Notes: generated by a model not told the origin, from the sequence alone. A stretch of 64,000 nt of DNA from CAVZMO01 sp963776195 (GCA_963776195.1 CAVZMO010000017.1:43466-107465); one strand, 5' to 3'. Shown: positions 34,685-43,542, counted from the first letter of the stretch. A program made the numbers and translations.

Positions 34685-36243
34685 TCCGAATTCTGCAGTT
34701 TAATTGTTATCGCCTCTTTAACAACGTCCCTGTCGCTAAACGGATGTTTCACGCCCCTTATCTCCTGGTAAGCCTCATGCCCCTTGCCGGCGATAAGGAC
34801 AATATCGCCATCTCCCGCCATCTCAACGGCTTTCCTGATAGCCTCTCTTCTGTCGGGTTCTATGAGATAGTTTTTGGTCGTTATTCCGCTTACGATATCT
34901 TTGATAATATCCAAAGGATCTTCGGACCGCGGGTTGTCGGAAGTTATGATCACATAGTCACTAAGATTCGTGGCAATCTCACCCATTATCGGCCTTTTGC
35001 CTCGATCCCTGTCTCCCCCGCAGCCAAAGACGGTGATCACCAGAGGCGAACAACGTTCTGCGAAGTGACAGTCGTCAGCCCCCCCGTGCCCTCCTTTAGT
35101 AAGGGATGACTGGGCAGACGAAATGAGTTCCCTTGCGGTGTATATCAACCTTTCGAGTGCATCTTCCGTATGGGCGTAATCGATAATGCAGAGAAATTTC
35201 TGCCCTGCGTCAATTTTTTCAAACCTGCCAACAATACCGGCGGAATCTTTGATACCGTCGATGATTACCTGCCATGGGACACCAAGCGAGATCGATGTGC
35301 CGACCGCTGACATAATATTATAAACGTTCGGCATGCCTGTTAGCCGGGATGAGATGTGGTAACTCCCGCCAAGGAAAGAAATCGTAAATCTCAATCCCTG
35401 AAATGAGGCCTCAACACCGCGTGCAATGATATCTGCACCCGCCTCAAGACCATACGTCAAGATATTCAGGCCCGGGCGCAGCCTTCTCAATTCGGCATTC
35501 AGTCTTTTCCCGTACGGGTCATCGATATTTATTATAGCCGTCCCCTTCTTATCGAGAAGCTCTTGAAACAATCGCCCCTTTGCCCGGAAATAATCCTCCA
35601 TCGTTTTATGAAAGTCCAGATGGTCTCTGGTAAGATTCGTAAAAACAGCAGCATGAAAGACAGCTCCGTCCACCCTATATTGCGCAAGGGCATGAGAAGA
35701 GACCTCTGTGATGACGTGAGAACACCCTGATAGAAGCATTTTCTTCAGGAGTCCCTGAAATTCAAGGGATTCCGGTGTCGTATGGTGCGCCGGATAAACT
35801 CTGTCCTTTATCATGTACTGGATGGTACCGATCAGTCCCACATCCTTTCCCCATGACTCGAGGATAGACTGCAGGACATACGTCGTCGTTGTCTTTCCGT
35901 TTGTGCCCGTAATTCCCGTAAGCGTTAGGTTTTCCGACGGTCTCCCGTAGAAATTATTCGAGATGCACGCGAGAGCTTTTCTGCCGTCTCTGACAAGTAT
36001 GTATCCAGCGCCGATTTCATCTAATTCTCTCTCGACAACAGCAGCAACTGCGCCTCTTCCAATCGCGGCATTGATGAAGTTATGTCCATCATACGTCTCG
36101 CCCTTTATGGCAACAAACAGATGTCCTTCTTCAACATCCCGTGAATCGTAAGCTATGCCTGAGACGTCCGTATTCATAAATGTCCCTTCGTCCGGAGACC
36201 TTTCGGTATAATCGCATCCTTTCAGCATTTCTCTGAGCATCAT
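34681..36243 (-). CDS. murE: UDP-MurNAc-L-Ala-D-Glu--meso-DAP ligase MurE, with a repeat-derived insert
   Basis: A 520-residue Mur ligase. GTNGKTTTTYVLQSILES is the P-loop, TEVSSHALAQYRVDG follows, and the specificity motif ITSDNPRSEDP (DNPR) indicates meso-diaminopimelate as substrate. A stretch of about 23 residues beginning SSLTKGGHGG, between SSAQ and LVITVFGCGGDRD, is absent from ordinary MurE and looks like a repeat inserted in frame. It overlaps ftsI and murF by four bases each. Confidence 0.95.
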   Translation of the reverse strand: MMLREMLKGCDYTERSPDEGTFMNTDVSGIAYDSRDVEEGHLFVAIKGETYDGHNFINAAIGRGAVAAVVERELDEIGAGYILVRDGRKALACISNNFYGRPSENLTLTGITGTNGKTTTTYVLQSILESWGKDVGLIGTIQYMIKDRVYPAHHTTPESLEFQGLLKKMLLSGCSHVITEVSSHALAQYRVDGAVFHAAVFTNLTRDHLDFHKTMEDYFRAKGRLFQELLDKKGTAIINIDDPYGKRLNAELRRLRPGLNILTYGLEAGADIIARGVEASFQGLRFTISFLGGSYHISSRLTGMPNVYNIMSAVGTSISLGVPWQVIIDGIKDSAGIVGRFEKIDAGQKFLCIIDYAHTEDALERLIYTARELISSAQSSLTKGGHGGADDCHFAERCSPLVITVFGCGGDRDRGKRPIMGEIATNLSDYVIITSDNPRSEDPLDIIKDIVSGITTKNYLIEPDRREAIRKAVEMAGDGDIVLIAGKGHEAYQEIRGVKHPFSDRDVVKEAITIKLQNSE

Positions 36244-37940
36244 TTAAATACCAGTAATGAACTCTGATGGGTGTTGTCTTCCCTCGGCACATTAAGATAT
36301 GACAACGCTTGAGTGGCAACATCTCTGAAAACGGGCGCCGCGACCACTCCTCCGTAAATCTGGCCCTTCGGTTCATAGACAACAACTATTATCGCAATCC
36401 TGGGTTTATCAACAGGCACAAAGCCGACAAAGGAACTGACGTATTTTTCCTTGGAATATCTTTTTGTAACCGGATTTATGATCTGAGCGGTGCCTGTCTT
36501 ACCTGCAACCTCATTCCCATCCACAGAGGCGCTCTTGCCGGTTCCGCCTTCCTCCGTTACGCTTTTCAATATATCTTTGAACGTCTCGGCGGTCTTTGCG
36601 GAAATCACCCGCTTCGTTTCTCTGTCTTGAAGGGAGGCAAGAACCTGTCCGTCCGGAGAAATGATCTGAGACACAACATGAGGTCTGACAAGGAATCCTC
36701 CGTTTGCGATCGCAGAATAAGCCCTGAGTATCTGCAGCGGCGTCACGGCAACTTCCTGTCCGATCGGTATCGCACCCAATGATGTCCCCGACCACCTTTC
36801 AGGAGCGTGCAGCCAACCGGAGACTTCTCCGGGCAGATCGATGCCTGTCTTCTCGCCGATTCCTAACAGCTTTGCGTACTTATATACCCTTTCCTTTCCC
36901 AGTTTCATTCCGATCATGATAGAACCAACATTGGAGGATTTCTGGATAACCTCTTTAAAGCTGAGAACACCATATTTATGGACATCCCTGATTGTCTTGC
37001 CGCCCACTTCGATGCCCCCTCTACTGACATCGAATAAGCTGTCGGGCCTCACTAATTTCTCTTCGAGTGATCCGGTACCGATGACGATCTTAAAGGTCGA
37101 TCCCGGTTCATACAAATCGGTTATCGCCCTGTTTCTCTTTTCGGAGCTGCGCGCATGCCCTCCCCTGTTGGGGTCGTATGCCGGTCTGTTTGCAAGAGCC
37201 AGTATCTCGCCTGTGAAGGGATCCATCATAATAGCCGTTGCGGCAGCAGCCCTCCATTGAGCCATCGCTTTGTCGAGCTCCTTTTCGACCAATCTCTGAA
37301 GAACCTCATCTATCGTCAGCACAACATTATTCCCCTTTGCTTCCATATTTACTCCCGATGAAAGTGTCCTGCCGCTCGCATCCCTCTCAAGGAACACTTT
37401 ACCTCCCGTTGTCTTCATATATTTGTCATACTTCAGCTCGACACCCTCAAGTGCCTGATTGTCGACACCGACAAAACCAATAATGTGAGAGGCGAGTTCA
37501 CCTTTCGGGTAGAACCGTTTTGCCTCCGCCATAAATCCCAGACCCTCAATATTAAGTTCCCGTATCTTTTCCGCCATGGAGGGATCGAGTTTTCGTTCAA
37601 TCCAGACAAATCTTCCTCCGTCGGGAATCTTCGATAGGATGGCGCCGGGCTCCTTCGATACGGCTGATGCGAGCCTCCTTATATCTTCATTATTAACATT
37701 AAGGCTCTCGGGATCGCAATAGAGAGACTCAAGCTCGAGGTTTAGAGCGAGATCCCTTCCTCTCCTGTCAAAAATTATTCCTCTTCTCACCTGGATGTCC
37801 TCGACCTTCACATGCTGCTGTTTTGCACGCTCTGAAAGACGTTTATGGTTGATTATCATCAGGTCTGCGAGCCGCAGAGATACCAAAATAAAACTGAAAA
37901 TTATGGCGGTATTAAGAATGATCGCTCTTCTTTTGTTCAA
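36240..37940 (-). CDS. ftsI: Septal peptidoglycan transpeptidase FtsI (PBP3)
   Basis: A 566-residue class B penicillin-binding protein. One N-terminal transmembrane helix (LNTAIIFSFILVSLRLADLM) is followed by the pedestal domain (RGIIFDRRGRDLALNLE) and the transpeptidase with SxxK in EPGSTFKIVIG, SxN in QKSSNVGSIMIG and KTG in VAGKTGTAQIIN. There is no PASTA domain. It partners FtsW and follows ftsL by 23 bases. Confidence 0.96.
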   Translation of the reverse strand: MNKRRAIILNTAIIFSFILVSLRLADLMIINHKRLSERAKQQHVKVEDIQVRRGIIFDRRGRDLALNLELESLYCDPESLNVNNEDIRRLASAVSKEPGAILSKIPDGGRFVWIERKLDPSMAEKIRELNIEGLGFMAEAKRFYPKGELASHIIGFVGVDNQALEGVELKYDKYMKTTGGKVFLERDASGRTLSSGVNMEAKGNNVVLTIDEVLQRLVEKELDKAMAQWRAAAATAIMMDPFTGEILALANRPAYDPNRGGHARSSEKRNRAITDLYEPGSTFKIVIGTGSLEEKLVRPDSLFDVSRGGIEVGGKTIRDVHKYGVLSFKEVIQKSSNVGSIMIGMKLGKERVYKYAKLLGIGEKTGIDLPGEVSGWLHAPERWSGTSLGAIPIGQEVAVTPLQILRAYSAIANGGFLVRPHVVSQIISPDGQVLASLQDRETKRVISAKTAETFKDILKSVTEEGGTGKSASVDGNEVAGKTGTAQIINPVTKRYSKEKYVSSFVGFVPVDKPRIAIIVVVYEPKGQIYGGVVAAPVFRDVATQALSYLNVPREDNTHQSSLLVFK

Positions 37941-37963
37941 CTCCCCCCCACAGCCCTTTACTT

Positions 37964-38311
37964 TTAAGGTTCGGCCAATCGACTTCTTTCCAGCGAGGCC
38001 TTGTATGGTTGAGACCTTTTCTGTTTATTCACATGTATTACTTTAATTCTGTCAGGCAAGAAAAAACCTTCGTTGTCGTTATAAGATGTTTCCAGTTGGG
38101 CAAAAGATAACAGCTTTGTCTTCTCGGCAAGGAGCATCTTCCTTTCCTTAAGATAATTCATCTTCTTCTTTTCAAGATCGCCAAGACTATATTCTAATCC
38201 CACAAAGCTCGATCTGAGATAAACCAGACCGAACACACCGAAGATCAAGAAAAGGATCAATAACGGCTTATAAATAAACGATAATAGATTCATCCCGCCT
38301 TTCTTTATCAT
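37964..38311 (-). CDS. ftsL: Cell division protein FtsL-like
   Basis: A 115-residue bitopic protein: a short cytosolic tail, one transmembrane helix (LLILFLIFGVFGLVYLRSSF), then a leucine-zipper-like coiled coil (LGDLEKKKMNYLKERKMLLAEK). Sequence conservation in FtsL is low, so the call rests on size, topology and position between rsmH and ftsI. Confidence 0.8.
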   Translation of the reverse strand: MIKKGGMNLLSFIYKPLLILFLIFGVFGLVYLRSSFVGLEYSLGDLEKKKMNYLKERKMLLAEKTKLLSFAQLETSYNDNEGFFLPDRIKVIHVNKQKRSQPYKASLERSRLAEP

Positions 38312-39189
38312 GTTCTCTCCGCCGCTCTCAGTTTTGCGCTCCTTGAAGAAGGATTTACCCTTGTTTCCTCTATTGAAGGTGTCCTGGGTTTCTTCGTAAC
38401 GATCCTGAGCAAACCCTTTTTAGAACTATCCACCAAAGTATGCTTGACTATTCTGTCTTCCAGGGAATGGTATGTGATTACACACAATCGCCCGCCCTTC
38501 TTCAGCAATCTTAACGCTGCTTCAAGGCCTGCCCTGAGCTGTTCAAGTTCTCGATTGACCGCAATTCTCAATGCCTGGAAAGTCTTTGTCGCGGGATGAG
38601 TTCTTCCTCTGCCACCGTATACATCTTCAACGATCTTTGACAGTTCGGAACAAGTATCGATAGGTTGCTTGTCCCGCCATCTGGTTATTGCCCTTGCTAT
38701 TTTTCTTGAAAGGCGCTCTTCGCCGAATTCCCACAGTATTCGATCGATCTCCCTTTCTGGGTATCTGTTCACGATATCCCATGCGGATACCTTTTGTGTT
38801 TCATCCATTCTCATATCAAGCCGTTTATCCGAAGCAAAACTGAATCCTCTCTCCAGGTCCCTTAATTGCAGCATCGACAAGCCAAGATCGAAAAGGATTC
38901 CGTCGACCTCAGAGATTTTTTCTGATGCAAGCAGGTTTTCCATATCCGAAAAACTCCCCCTCTTCAAAATGACCCGTTTGTCCCGGAGCCTGTTACCGGC
39001 TATTTTTAGAGCCTCATCGTCCTTATCGATACCGACAAGTCGGCCCTCGGAGCCGATGAACTTCAATATTTCTTCTGAATGCCCCCCGAGTCCGACCGTT
39101 GCATCTACATACACTCCATACTGCTTGAGGTCCAGCATTTCTATGACCTCTTCCAGCATAACCGGCAGATGGACGATTTCTCTTGTCAA
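38308..39189 (-). CDS. rsmH: 16S rRNA (cytosine(1402)-N4)-methyltransferase RsmH
   Basis: A 293-residue SAM enzyme. HLPVMLEEVIEMLDLKQ, YVDATVGLGGHSEEIL (SAM binding), LFDLGLSMLQLRDLERGFSF, LDMRMDETQKVSAWDIVN, TFQALRIAVNRELEQL and CVITYHSLEDRIVKHTL are the MraW hallmarks. It lies 15 bases after mraZ. Confidence 0.97.
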   Translation of the reverse strand: MTREIVHLPVMLEEVIEMLDLKQYGVYVDATVGLGGHSEEILKFIGSEGRLVGIDKDDEALKIAGNRLRDKRVILKRGSFSDMENLLASEKISEVDGILFDLGLSMLQLRDLERGFSFASDKRLDMRMDETQKVSAWDIVNRYPEREIDRILWEFGEERLSRKIARAITRWRDKQPIDTCSELSKIVEDVYGGRGRTHPATKTFQALRIAVNRELEQLRAGLEAALRLLKKGGRLCVITYHSLEDRIVKHTLVDSSKKGLLRIVTKKPRTPSIEETRVNPSSRSAKLRAAERT

Positions 39190-39204
39190 TCTCCTCGCAT
39201 GCCT

Positions 39205-39657
39205 CTAAAAGCCTAAGGCTGCAAGTCCGTCTTCCATAGATCCCTTGTCTATCTTTGAAAGATCTACGAGTTTATCCCACTCATCTCTATCCCAGAGTTC
39301 AATCCTGTCTACCTGACCGACTATAACAACATTGCTGTTCACTTTCGCGTCTTCTCTAAGCGATGCAGGTATGAGAATTCTCCCCTGTTTGTCCAGATCT
39401 ACCTCGACTGCAGAAGCGATAACCCTCCTCATAAAAAATTTCATGTGTTTATCAGAACTCGGCTTCGTCCGAACCTTATCTTGAAGCCTGCTCCATTCTT
39501 CCATCGGATAAATGCAAAGGCACTGGTCAACCGGAGCATTGGTGATGTAAAGTTTTGTGCTATAATTTGTCGAAATAATTTCACGGAAAGGAGCAGGGAC
39601 AATGATTCTGCCTTTTGTGTCAACAGCGTAGTAGTATTTTCCAGAGAAAGACGGCAT
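39205..39657 (-). CDS. mraZ: Transcriptional regulator MraZ
   Basis: About 150 residues, two SpoVT-AbrB-like (MraZ) repeats: FSGKYYYAVDTKGRIIVPAP with the DxKGR motif, and VEVDLDKQGRILIPASLRE with DxQGR. The start at ATG 39657 (MPSFSGKYYY) has GGGAGGATTTG upstream and fits the family. The frame opens at 39690, but that part covers its own operator. MraZ forms rings and represses the mra operon; the repeats in front of it are its expected sites. Confidence 0.95.
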   Translation of the reverse strand: MPSFSGKYYYAVDTKGRIIVPAPFREIISTNYSTKLYITNAPVDQCLCIYPMEEWSRLQDKVRTKPSSDKHMKFFMRRVIASAVEVDLDKQGRILIPASLREDAKVNSNVVIVGQVDRIELWDRDEWDKLVDLSKIDKGSMEDGLAALGF

Positions 39658-39665
39658 CAAATCCT

Positions 39666-39722
39666 CCCACTTTCTACCACTTTCTACCACCTCATAATAG
39701 TGTGAGGGAGAATGAATGTCAA
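39666..39722 (-). promoter_or_regulatory. mra promoter with three MraZ boxes
   Basis: Minus strand: -35 TTGACA (39722-39717), 17 bases, -10 TATTAT (39699-39694). Immediately downstream are three direct repeats with GTGG at 39690-39687, 39680-39677 and 39670-39667, exactly ten bases apart, with AGAAA between. MraZ binds such tandem GTGG/TGGG repeats in the studied species, so this is a classical autoregulated division-cluster promoter. The last box merges into the mraZ ribosome site. Confidence 0.88.
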
Positions 39723-40009
39723 GAAAAAAATAAAGTCTTCTATATTATGTATGGCTAAAAAGGGAAGACTACCATATATTGACTGCAATATAGAGAATTT
39801 GGTTTTTGATCGGAACTCCGCTTATCAAGGGAAGTTTGCATCCGCTGCACATTGTCGCTTGAAACTCTCTCCCCACAAAAAATATTTTTAAAACTTCTCA
39901 TGCCGAAGGAAAAGACCGGCATTATTCGGCGGGAAAAATGTCAACGTCAATCCATCCCAAATCATTACCTGGCATGAGTTTTTCTATAACAAAGAGATTA
40001 ATTTTTGGC
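39723..40009. other. Divergent intergenic region between mraZ and the HU gene
   Basis: AT-rich, with no family-level gene. It contains a 7-bp perfect inverted repeat, TATATTG (39775-39781) / CAATATA (39786-39792), with a 4-base loop, a possible operator or hairpin. A 45-codon frame starting MAKKGRLPYIDCN at 39751 has no ribosome site and I do not call it. Confidence 0.4.
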
Positions 40010-40039
40010 TTGACAAAAGGTTTTCTTCCCTGATACTGT
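40010..40039 (+). promoter_or_regulatory. Candidate promoter of the HU gene
   Basis: TTGACA (40010-40015) followed after 18 bases by TACTGT (40034-40039). The -35 is perfect, the -10 weak. The leader to the ATG at 40097 would be about 50 bases and contains the AAGGGGGG ribosome site. Confidence 0.5.
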
Positions 40040-40096
40040 TATTCAGTTTTTTTATTTTGCTCATTAATTCTTTCTCATGAAAGGGGGGAAATATAG

Positions 40097-40369
40097 ATGA
40101 CAAAAGCGGAACTCATTGACAAAATTGCTTCCGGCACCGGCTTAAGTAAAGCGGATGCATCAAGGGCCCTGGATTCTACTCTTAACTCCGTCAAAATGGC
40201 GCTAAAAAAAGGGCAGAAGGTGACACTCGTAGGTTTCGGAACCTTCTCGATTAAAAAAAGGAAATCCAGAAAGGGCCGCAATCCTCGGACTGGTGACGTT
40301 ATTACAATTCCTGCCGCAAAGATACCGAAATTTGCCGCCGGCAAATCCTTAAAAGACGCAGTAAAATAA
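40097..40369 (+). CDS. HU-family DNA-binding protein
   Basis: A 90-residue nucleoid protein. MTKAELIDKIASGTGLSKAD, VTLVGFGTFSIKKRKSRKGRN PRTGD (the beta arm with Pro) and IPAAKIPKFAAGKSLKDAVK are standard HU/IHF features. A strong ribosome site precedes the ATG and an intrinsic terminator follows, so it is a single-gene unit. Confidence 0.96.
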   Translation: MTKAELIDKIASGTGLSKADASRALDSTLNSVKMALKKGQKVTLVGFGTFSIKKRKSRKGRNPRTGDVITIPAAKIPKFAAGKSLKDAVK

Positions 40370-40390
40370 TCTAAGAAATTCCTACAACGT

Positions 40391-40420
40391 GAAGGGGCAC
40401 GTCGGTGCCCCTTCTTTTTT
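40391..40420 (+). terminator. Intrinsic terminator after the HU gene
   Basis: AAGGGGCAC (40392-40400), loop GTCG, GTGCCCCTT (40405-40413), then CTTTTTT. A 9-bp stem with a T-run directly after: a textbook Rho-independent terminator. Confidence 0.93.
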
Positions 40421-40455
40421 GCACCCTTTATTGCTATCCTTAAGATAATAAAAAG

Positions 40456-40558
40456 GGTACCCATTCAGTCACAGGTGGTAGCCGCAACCTTAGGTTGCGT
40501 AATGAACGCAGGCTAAAGCCTGCGGCTGCCAAAGCTCACCCTCCACTGAATGGTTACC
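40456..40558. repeat. MITE-like/REP element with terminal and internal palindromes
   Basis: A 103-base element bounded by 14-bp inverted repeats, GGTACCCATTCAGT (40456-40469) and ACTGAATGGTTACC (40545-40558), with one mismatch. Inside are two further palindromes, CGCAACC/GGTTGCG (40483-40499) and CGCAGGCT/AGCCTGCG (40507-40524). I recognise the inner GCCGCAACC...CGCAGGC...GCGGC pattern as a dispersed repeat in many environmental genomes. The element ends just before the ribosome site of the next gene. Confidence 0.75.
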
Positions 40559-40574
40559 AAAAAAGGAGGGTTTT

Positions 40575-40880
40575 ATGCTTGCAGAATTCAGTATTGTACC
40601 GATAGGCGTCGGTAGCAGTATCGGAGATCGGCTTGCGGAAGTATTGAAGATCGTTGACGCGAGTGGACTTCCTTATAAGGTTAATCCGATGGGTACCGTT
40701 GTCGAAGGCGAATGGGACGAGATCATGAAACTCATCAAAAAATGCCATAAGACCTTGATGAAGACCGGTGAGAGAGCGCTTACGACAATATCGATCGATG
40801 ACCGGACGGGAAAACCGAACAGGATAGACGAGAAGGTGAAGTCAATAGAGAGAAGGATCGGAAAATCTCTAAAAAAATAA
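40575..40880 (+). CDS. MTH1187-family thiamine-binding-type protein (DUF77)
   Basis: A 101-residue ferredoxin-like protein. MLAEFSIVPIGVGSSIGDRL, NPMGTVVEGEWDEIMKLIKK and ALTTISIDDRTGKPNRIDEKV are the DUF77/MTH1187 motifs. Family members bind thiamine or its pyrimidine part and form tetramers; the cellular role is unclear. AAAAGGAGG precedes the ATG. Confidence 0.92.
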   Translation: MLAEFSIVPIGVGSSIGDRLAEVLKIVDASGLPYKVNPMGTVVEGEWDEIMKLIKKCHKTLMKTGERALTTISIDDRTGKPNRIDEKVKSIERRIGKSLKK

Positions 40881-40904
40881 AAAAGCATGTGCCCGTTCGA
40901 TTGA

Positions 40905-43508
40905 CTAGTGTATTTTTGAAAGGACAAACCTTTCTTCATCTTCCCTGGATTTCAGGCGGCCCCTCAGTTTCTCTTCGAGGATTTCCCTGAGGATCTTGGA
41001 ATAGACGGGGCCGGGCTGTATACCTATTTTCATCAGGTCCTCTCCTTTGAGTATTGGTCTGACATTTCTTAATTCCGTAAGATAATGGGATATCACCTTC
41101 TGCTTTTTCCTATCCTTGCTCAGGGCCATCGAGAATAAGACCACTTCGAGCTTAAGGTTGCCGAGAAGTTTGTGTGTCTCCACAGGGTCCTGGAGAGGAA
41201 ATTTTCTCACCACATTTCTTGCCTGCACAATTCCGTTGATGATCATCTCTTTCACCCTCGGCGATGGTGATAATCTCTCCATAGTAACTTGTGTATCCTC
41301 ATCCTTCAATCCCGACAATAAAGCCATCAGGTATAAAATTCCGCTGTCCGGTTTCTCCTCCAGAAAAAGCAGATTAAACCAGGTGAGCGTTTCATGCATT
41401 GACTTGAGCGTTGCTTCGAGATCCTCGGTAAATAAAAGATTCGGGTGTATAACCTTCAAGAGACCGAAATCGGAAAGCCTTTTCAATGTCCTGGCCGGGT
41501 CGGTCTCCTTAAAGGAGAGGAGGAGTTCTTCGTAAAGCCTCGGACCCGAAAGCCTGTCGAATAAGTTCATCTCTATCGTCGACTTGATAAGATTTTCCGT
41601 GTGCTTGCTGATCTTGAAACCAAACCGCTCCGAAAACCTGACCGCCCTGAACGCCCTAGTAGGGTCCTCGACAAAACTAAGGTTGTGAAGGACCCTGATC
41701 GATTTCTCTCTCAGATCTCTTTGTCCGCCGAAAAAATCTATAAGAACCCCGAAATCTCTCGGGTTTAATTTTACAGCGAGGGTATTAATAGTAAAGTCTC
41801 TTCTGTAGAGGTCTTTCTTGATCGATGATATCTCGACTTTTGGAAGTGCCGCAGGCGACTCATAATATTCTGTCCTGGCTGTCGCCACATCAAGCTTTAT
41901 GAAATTGGTACGGATCTGGGCGGTCCCGAACTTCTGGTGAGCTCTCACCTTTGCATTCAACCTTTCTCCGAATGCACGGGCAAAGGCGATTCCATCTCCC
42001 TCGATAACGATATCGATGTCAAGATTTTCTTCAGTCCGCAGGAGATCCCTCACCGAACCCCCGACGAGATAGGCATTAAAACTCAGTTCTTCCGCTATCT
42101 CTCCTGAGAGCTTGAGGAGGTTGTAAACTTCCGGAGGGAACTTCTCTTTCAGCCATGAAGAGAGGTTTCTCCCTATCACAGGTTTTCCCTTTGTAACGGT
42201 TTCTTCTATCTTCCTCCGCCTGAGAAACTCCTCATAGAGGGTGCGCAGCAGGTCCGTTCTCGTTATGGCACCGACAATCCTTTCCTTCTCTATAACGGGC
42301 ATAAACCTCTGGTTCCGTTCGATCATCAGCGTTTCTATCTCTCTGATCGGGGTACTCGACGATACGGTCAAGGCGTCTGTCGTTGCGAAATCTATCGACT
42401 TGCTTTTCCCGAAGCCGTGGAAGAGGGCTTTTTCGACGCCCTCGCGGGAGATGAGGCCGCTGTATTTTTCTCCCTTTAAAACAGGCAGGACGTTTACGCC
42501 GTAGCGGGTCATCATCGCCTCTGCCTCCTTAACGGGGACATCTCCCTGTATACTGATTACAGGACGCGTCATGACGTCGGAGGCAACCTTGCCCGGCTTC
42601 ACACTCATCTTGAGCATCTCCCACAACCCTTCTTCGATCAACTCGAGAGACGCCTCTTTTATTGTTGCCGAGGCCGCTGTCGGATGTCCTCCTCCCCCGA
42701 ATTCTTGCATAACCTTCGATACATCGAGTTCGGGTGCCTTGCTCCTCGCCACCATCAGTATCTTACCTTCCATACTCAGCAGGACGAAGACAGCGTCAAT
42801 ATCTTCCATGTCCATCAGCCTGTGGGCAAGGTGTGCAGCATCCCCGAAATAATGCGCCCACGACGCCTTTGCCACCTTTATCCTTATTCCTTCGATGACT
42901 ACCTCTCGTGATGACTGGACAAGCTCATTGAGGATGTCGAACTCTTCCATGCTCAGTTCCATCTTGATGAAGCTCGATACGATATTGAGGTTTGCCCCCC
43001 TTTTCAGCAGGTATGAAACAGCGAGGAGATCCCGTTCTGTCGTTGACGGGAAAAGGAGACAGCCTGTTTCCTCATATATTCCCAGGGCAAGGATGGTCGC
43101 TTCGATAGGTGTCGGGGGCAATCTCCCATTTTTCAGTATCTCAGTGAGGATGGTAGCGGTCGCCCCCACCTTCTCGATCTTCTCTACCTCTCCCCTGATA
43201 TCTCCTTCATTAAAAGGATGGTGATCATAGATATGTATTTTGATGTTCTTATCAGCAATCAATTCAGCGAAAGGGCCGATCCTCGACGGTATCTTTGTAT
43301 CGACAATGATGAGCATTGTAACCTTCGAGAGATCGACGTCCTTAATGCGCTTGATCTGTATCGGGTGGAAGGCCTCAAGGAAATCTCTCAGTTTCTTCTC
43401 CTGAGATCCGGGAAAAACTATTTCTGCATCAGGATAGAGCTTCTTTGCTGCGACCATGGATGCAAGGGAATCAAAGTCGGCGTTTATATGGGAGGTTATA
43501 ATATCCAC
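40905..43508 (-). CDS. DHH phosphoesterase - CBS - tRNA nucleotidyltransferase fusion (A-adding/CCA-type)
   Basis: An 867-residue three-part protein. Residues 1-300: DHH/DHHA1 with NADFDSLASMVAAKKLYPDA, IYDHHPFNEGD and GGGGHPTAASATIKE. Residues 310-430: two CBS domains (MTRPVISIQGDVPVKEAEAM, DALTVSSSTPIREIETLMIE). Residues 455-867: class II nucleotidyltransferase with YLVGGSVRDLLRTEENLDID, RDFTINTLAVKLNP and EDPTRAFRAVRFSERFGF. Such fusions are known in Aquificae, Deltaproteobacteria and related groups, where the enzyme may add only part of the CCA end. Both tRNA genes in this window already encode CCA, so it would mainly repair. The DHH part may be a nanoRNase-like phosphoesterase. Confidence 0.92.
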   Translation of the reverse strand: MDIITSHINADFDSLASMVAAKKLYPDAEIVFPGSQEKKLRDFLEAFHPIQIKRIKDVDLSKVTMLIIVDTKIPSRIGPFAELIADKNIKIHIYDHHPFNEGDIRGEVEKIEKVGATATILTEILKNGRLPPTPIEATILALGIYEETGCLLFPSTTERDLLAVSYLLKRGANLNIVSSFIKMELSMEEFDILNELVQSSREVVIEGIRIKVAKASWAHYFGDAAHLAHRLMDMEDIDAVFVLLSMEGKILMVARSKAPELDVSKVMQEFGGGGHPTAASATIKEASLELIEEGLWEMLKMSVKPGKVASDVMTRPVISIQGDVPVKEAEAMMTRYGVNVLPVLKGEKYSGLISREGVEKALFHGFGKSKSIDFATTDALTVSSSTPIREIETLMIERNQRFMPVIEKERIVGAITRTDLLRTLYEEFLRRRKIEETVTKGKPVIGRNLSSWLKEKFPPEVYNLLKLSGEIAEELSFNAYLVGGSVRDLLRTEENLDIDIVIEGDGIAFARAFGERLNAKVRAHQKFGTAQIRTNFIKLDVATARTEYYESPAALPKVEISSIKKDLYRRDFTINTLAVKLNPRDFGVLIDFFGGQRDLREKSIRVLHNLSFVEDPTRAFRAVRFSERFGFKISKHTENLIKSTIEMNLFDRLSGPRLYEELLLSFKETDPARTLKRLSDFGLLKVIHPNLLFTEDLEATLKSMHETLTWFNLLFLEEKPDSGILYLMALLSGLKDEDTQVTMERLSPSPRVKEMIINGIVQARNVVRKFPLQDPVETHKLLGNLKLEVVLFSMALSKDRKKQKVISHYLTELRNVRPILKGEDLMKIGIQPGPVYSKILREILEEKLRGRLKSREDEERFVLSKIH

Positions 43509-43542
43509 GATCTATTTTAGCAGATATTGCGGGTGGTATTAT

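Noticed and set aside
39751..39888. 45-codon frame MAKKGRLPYIDCN between mraZ and the HU gene
   Set aside because: No ribosome site and no recognisable family; kept only as a remark.
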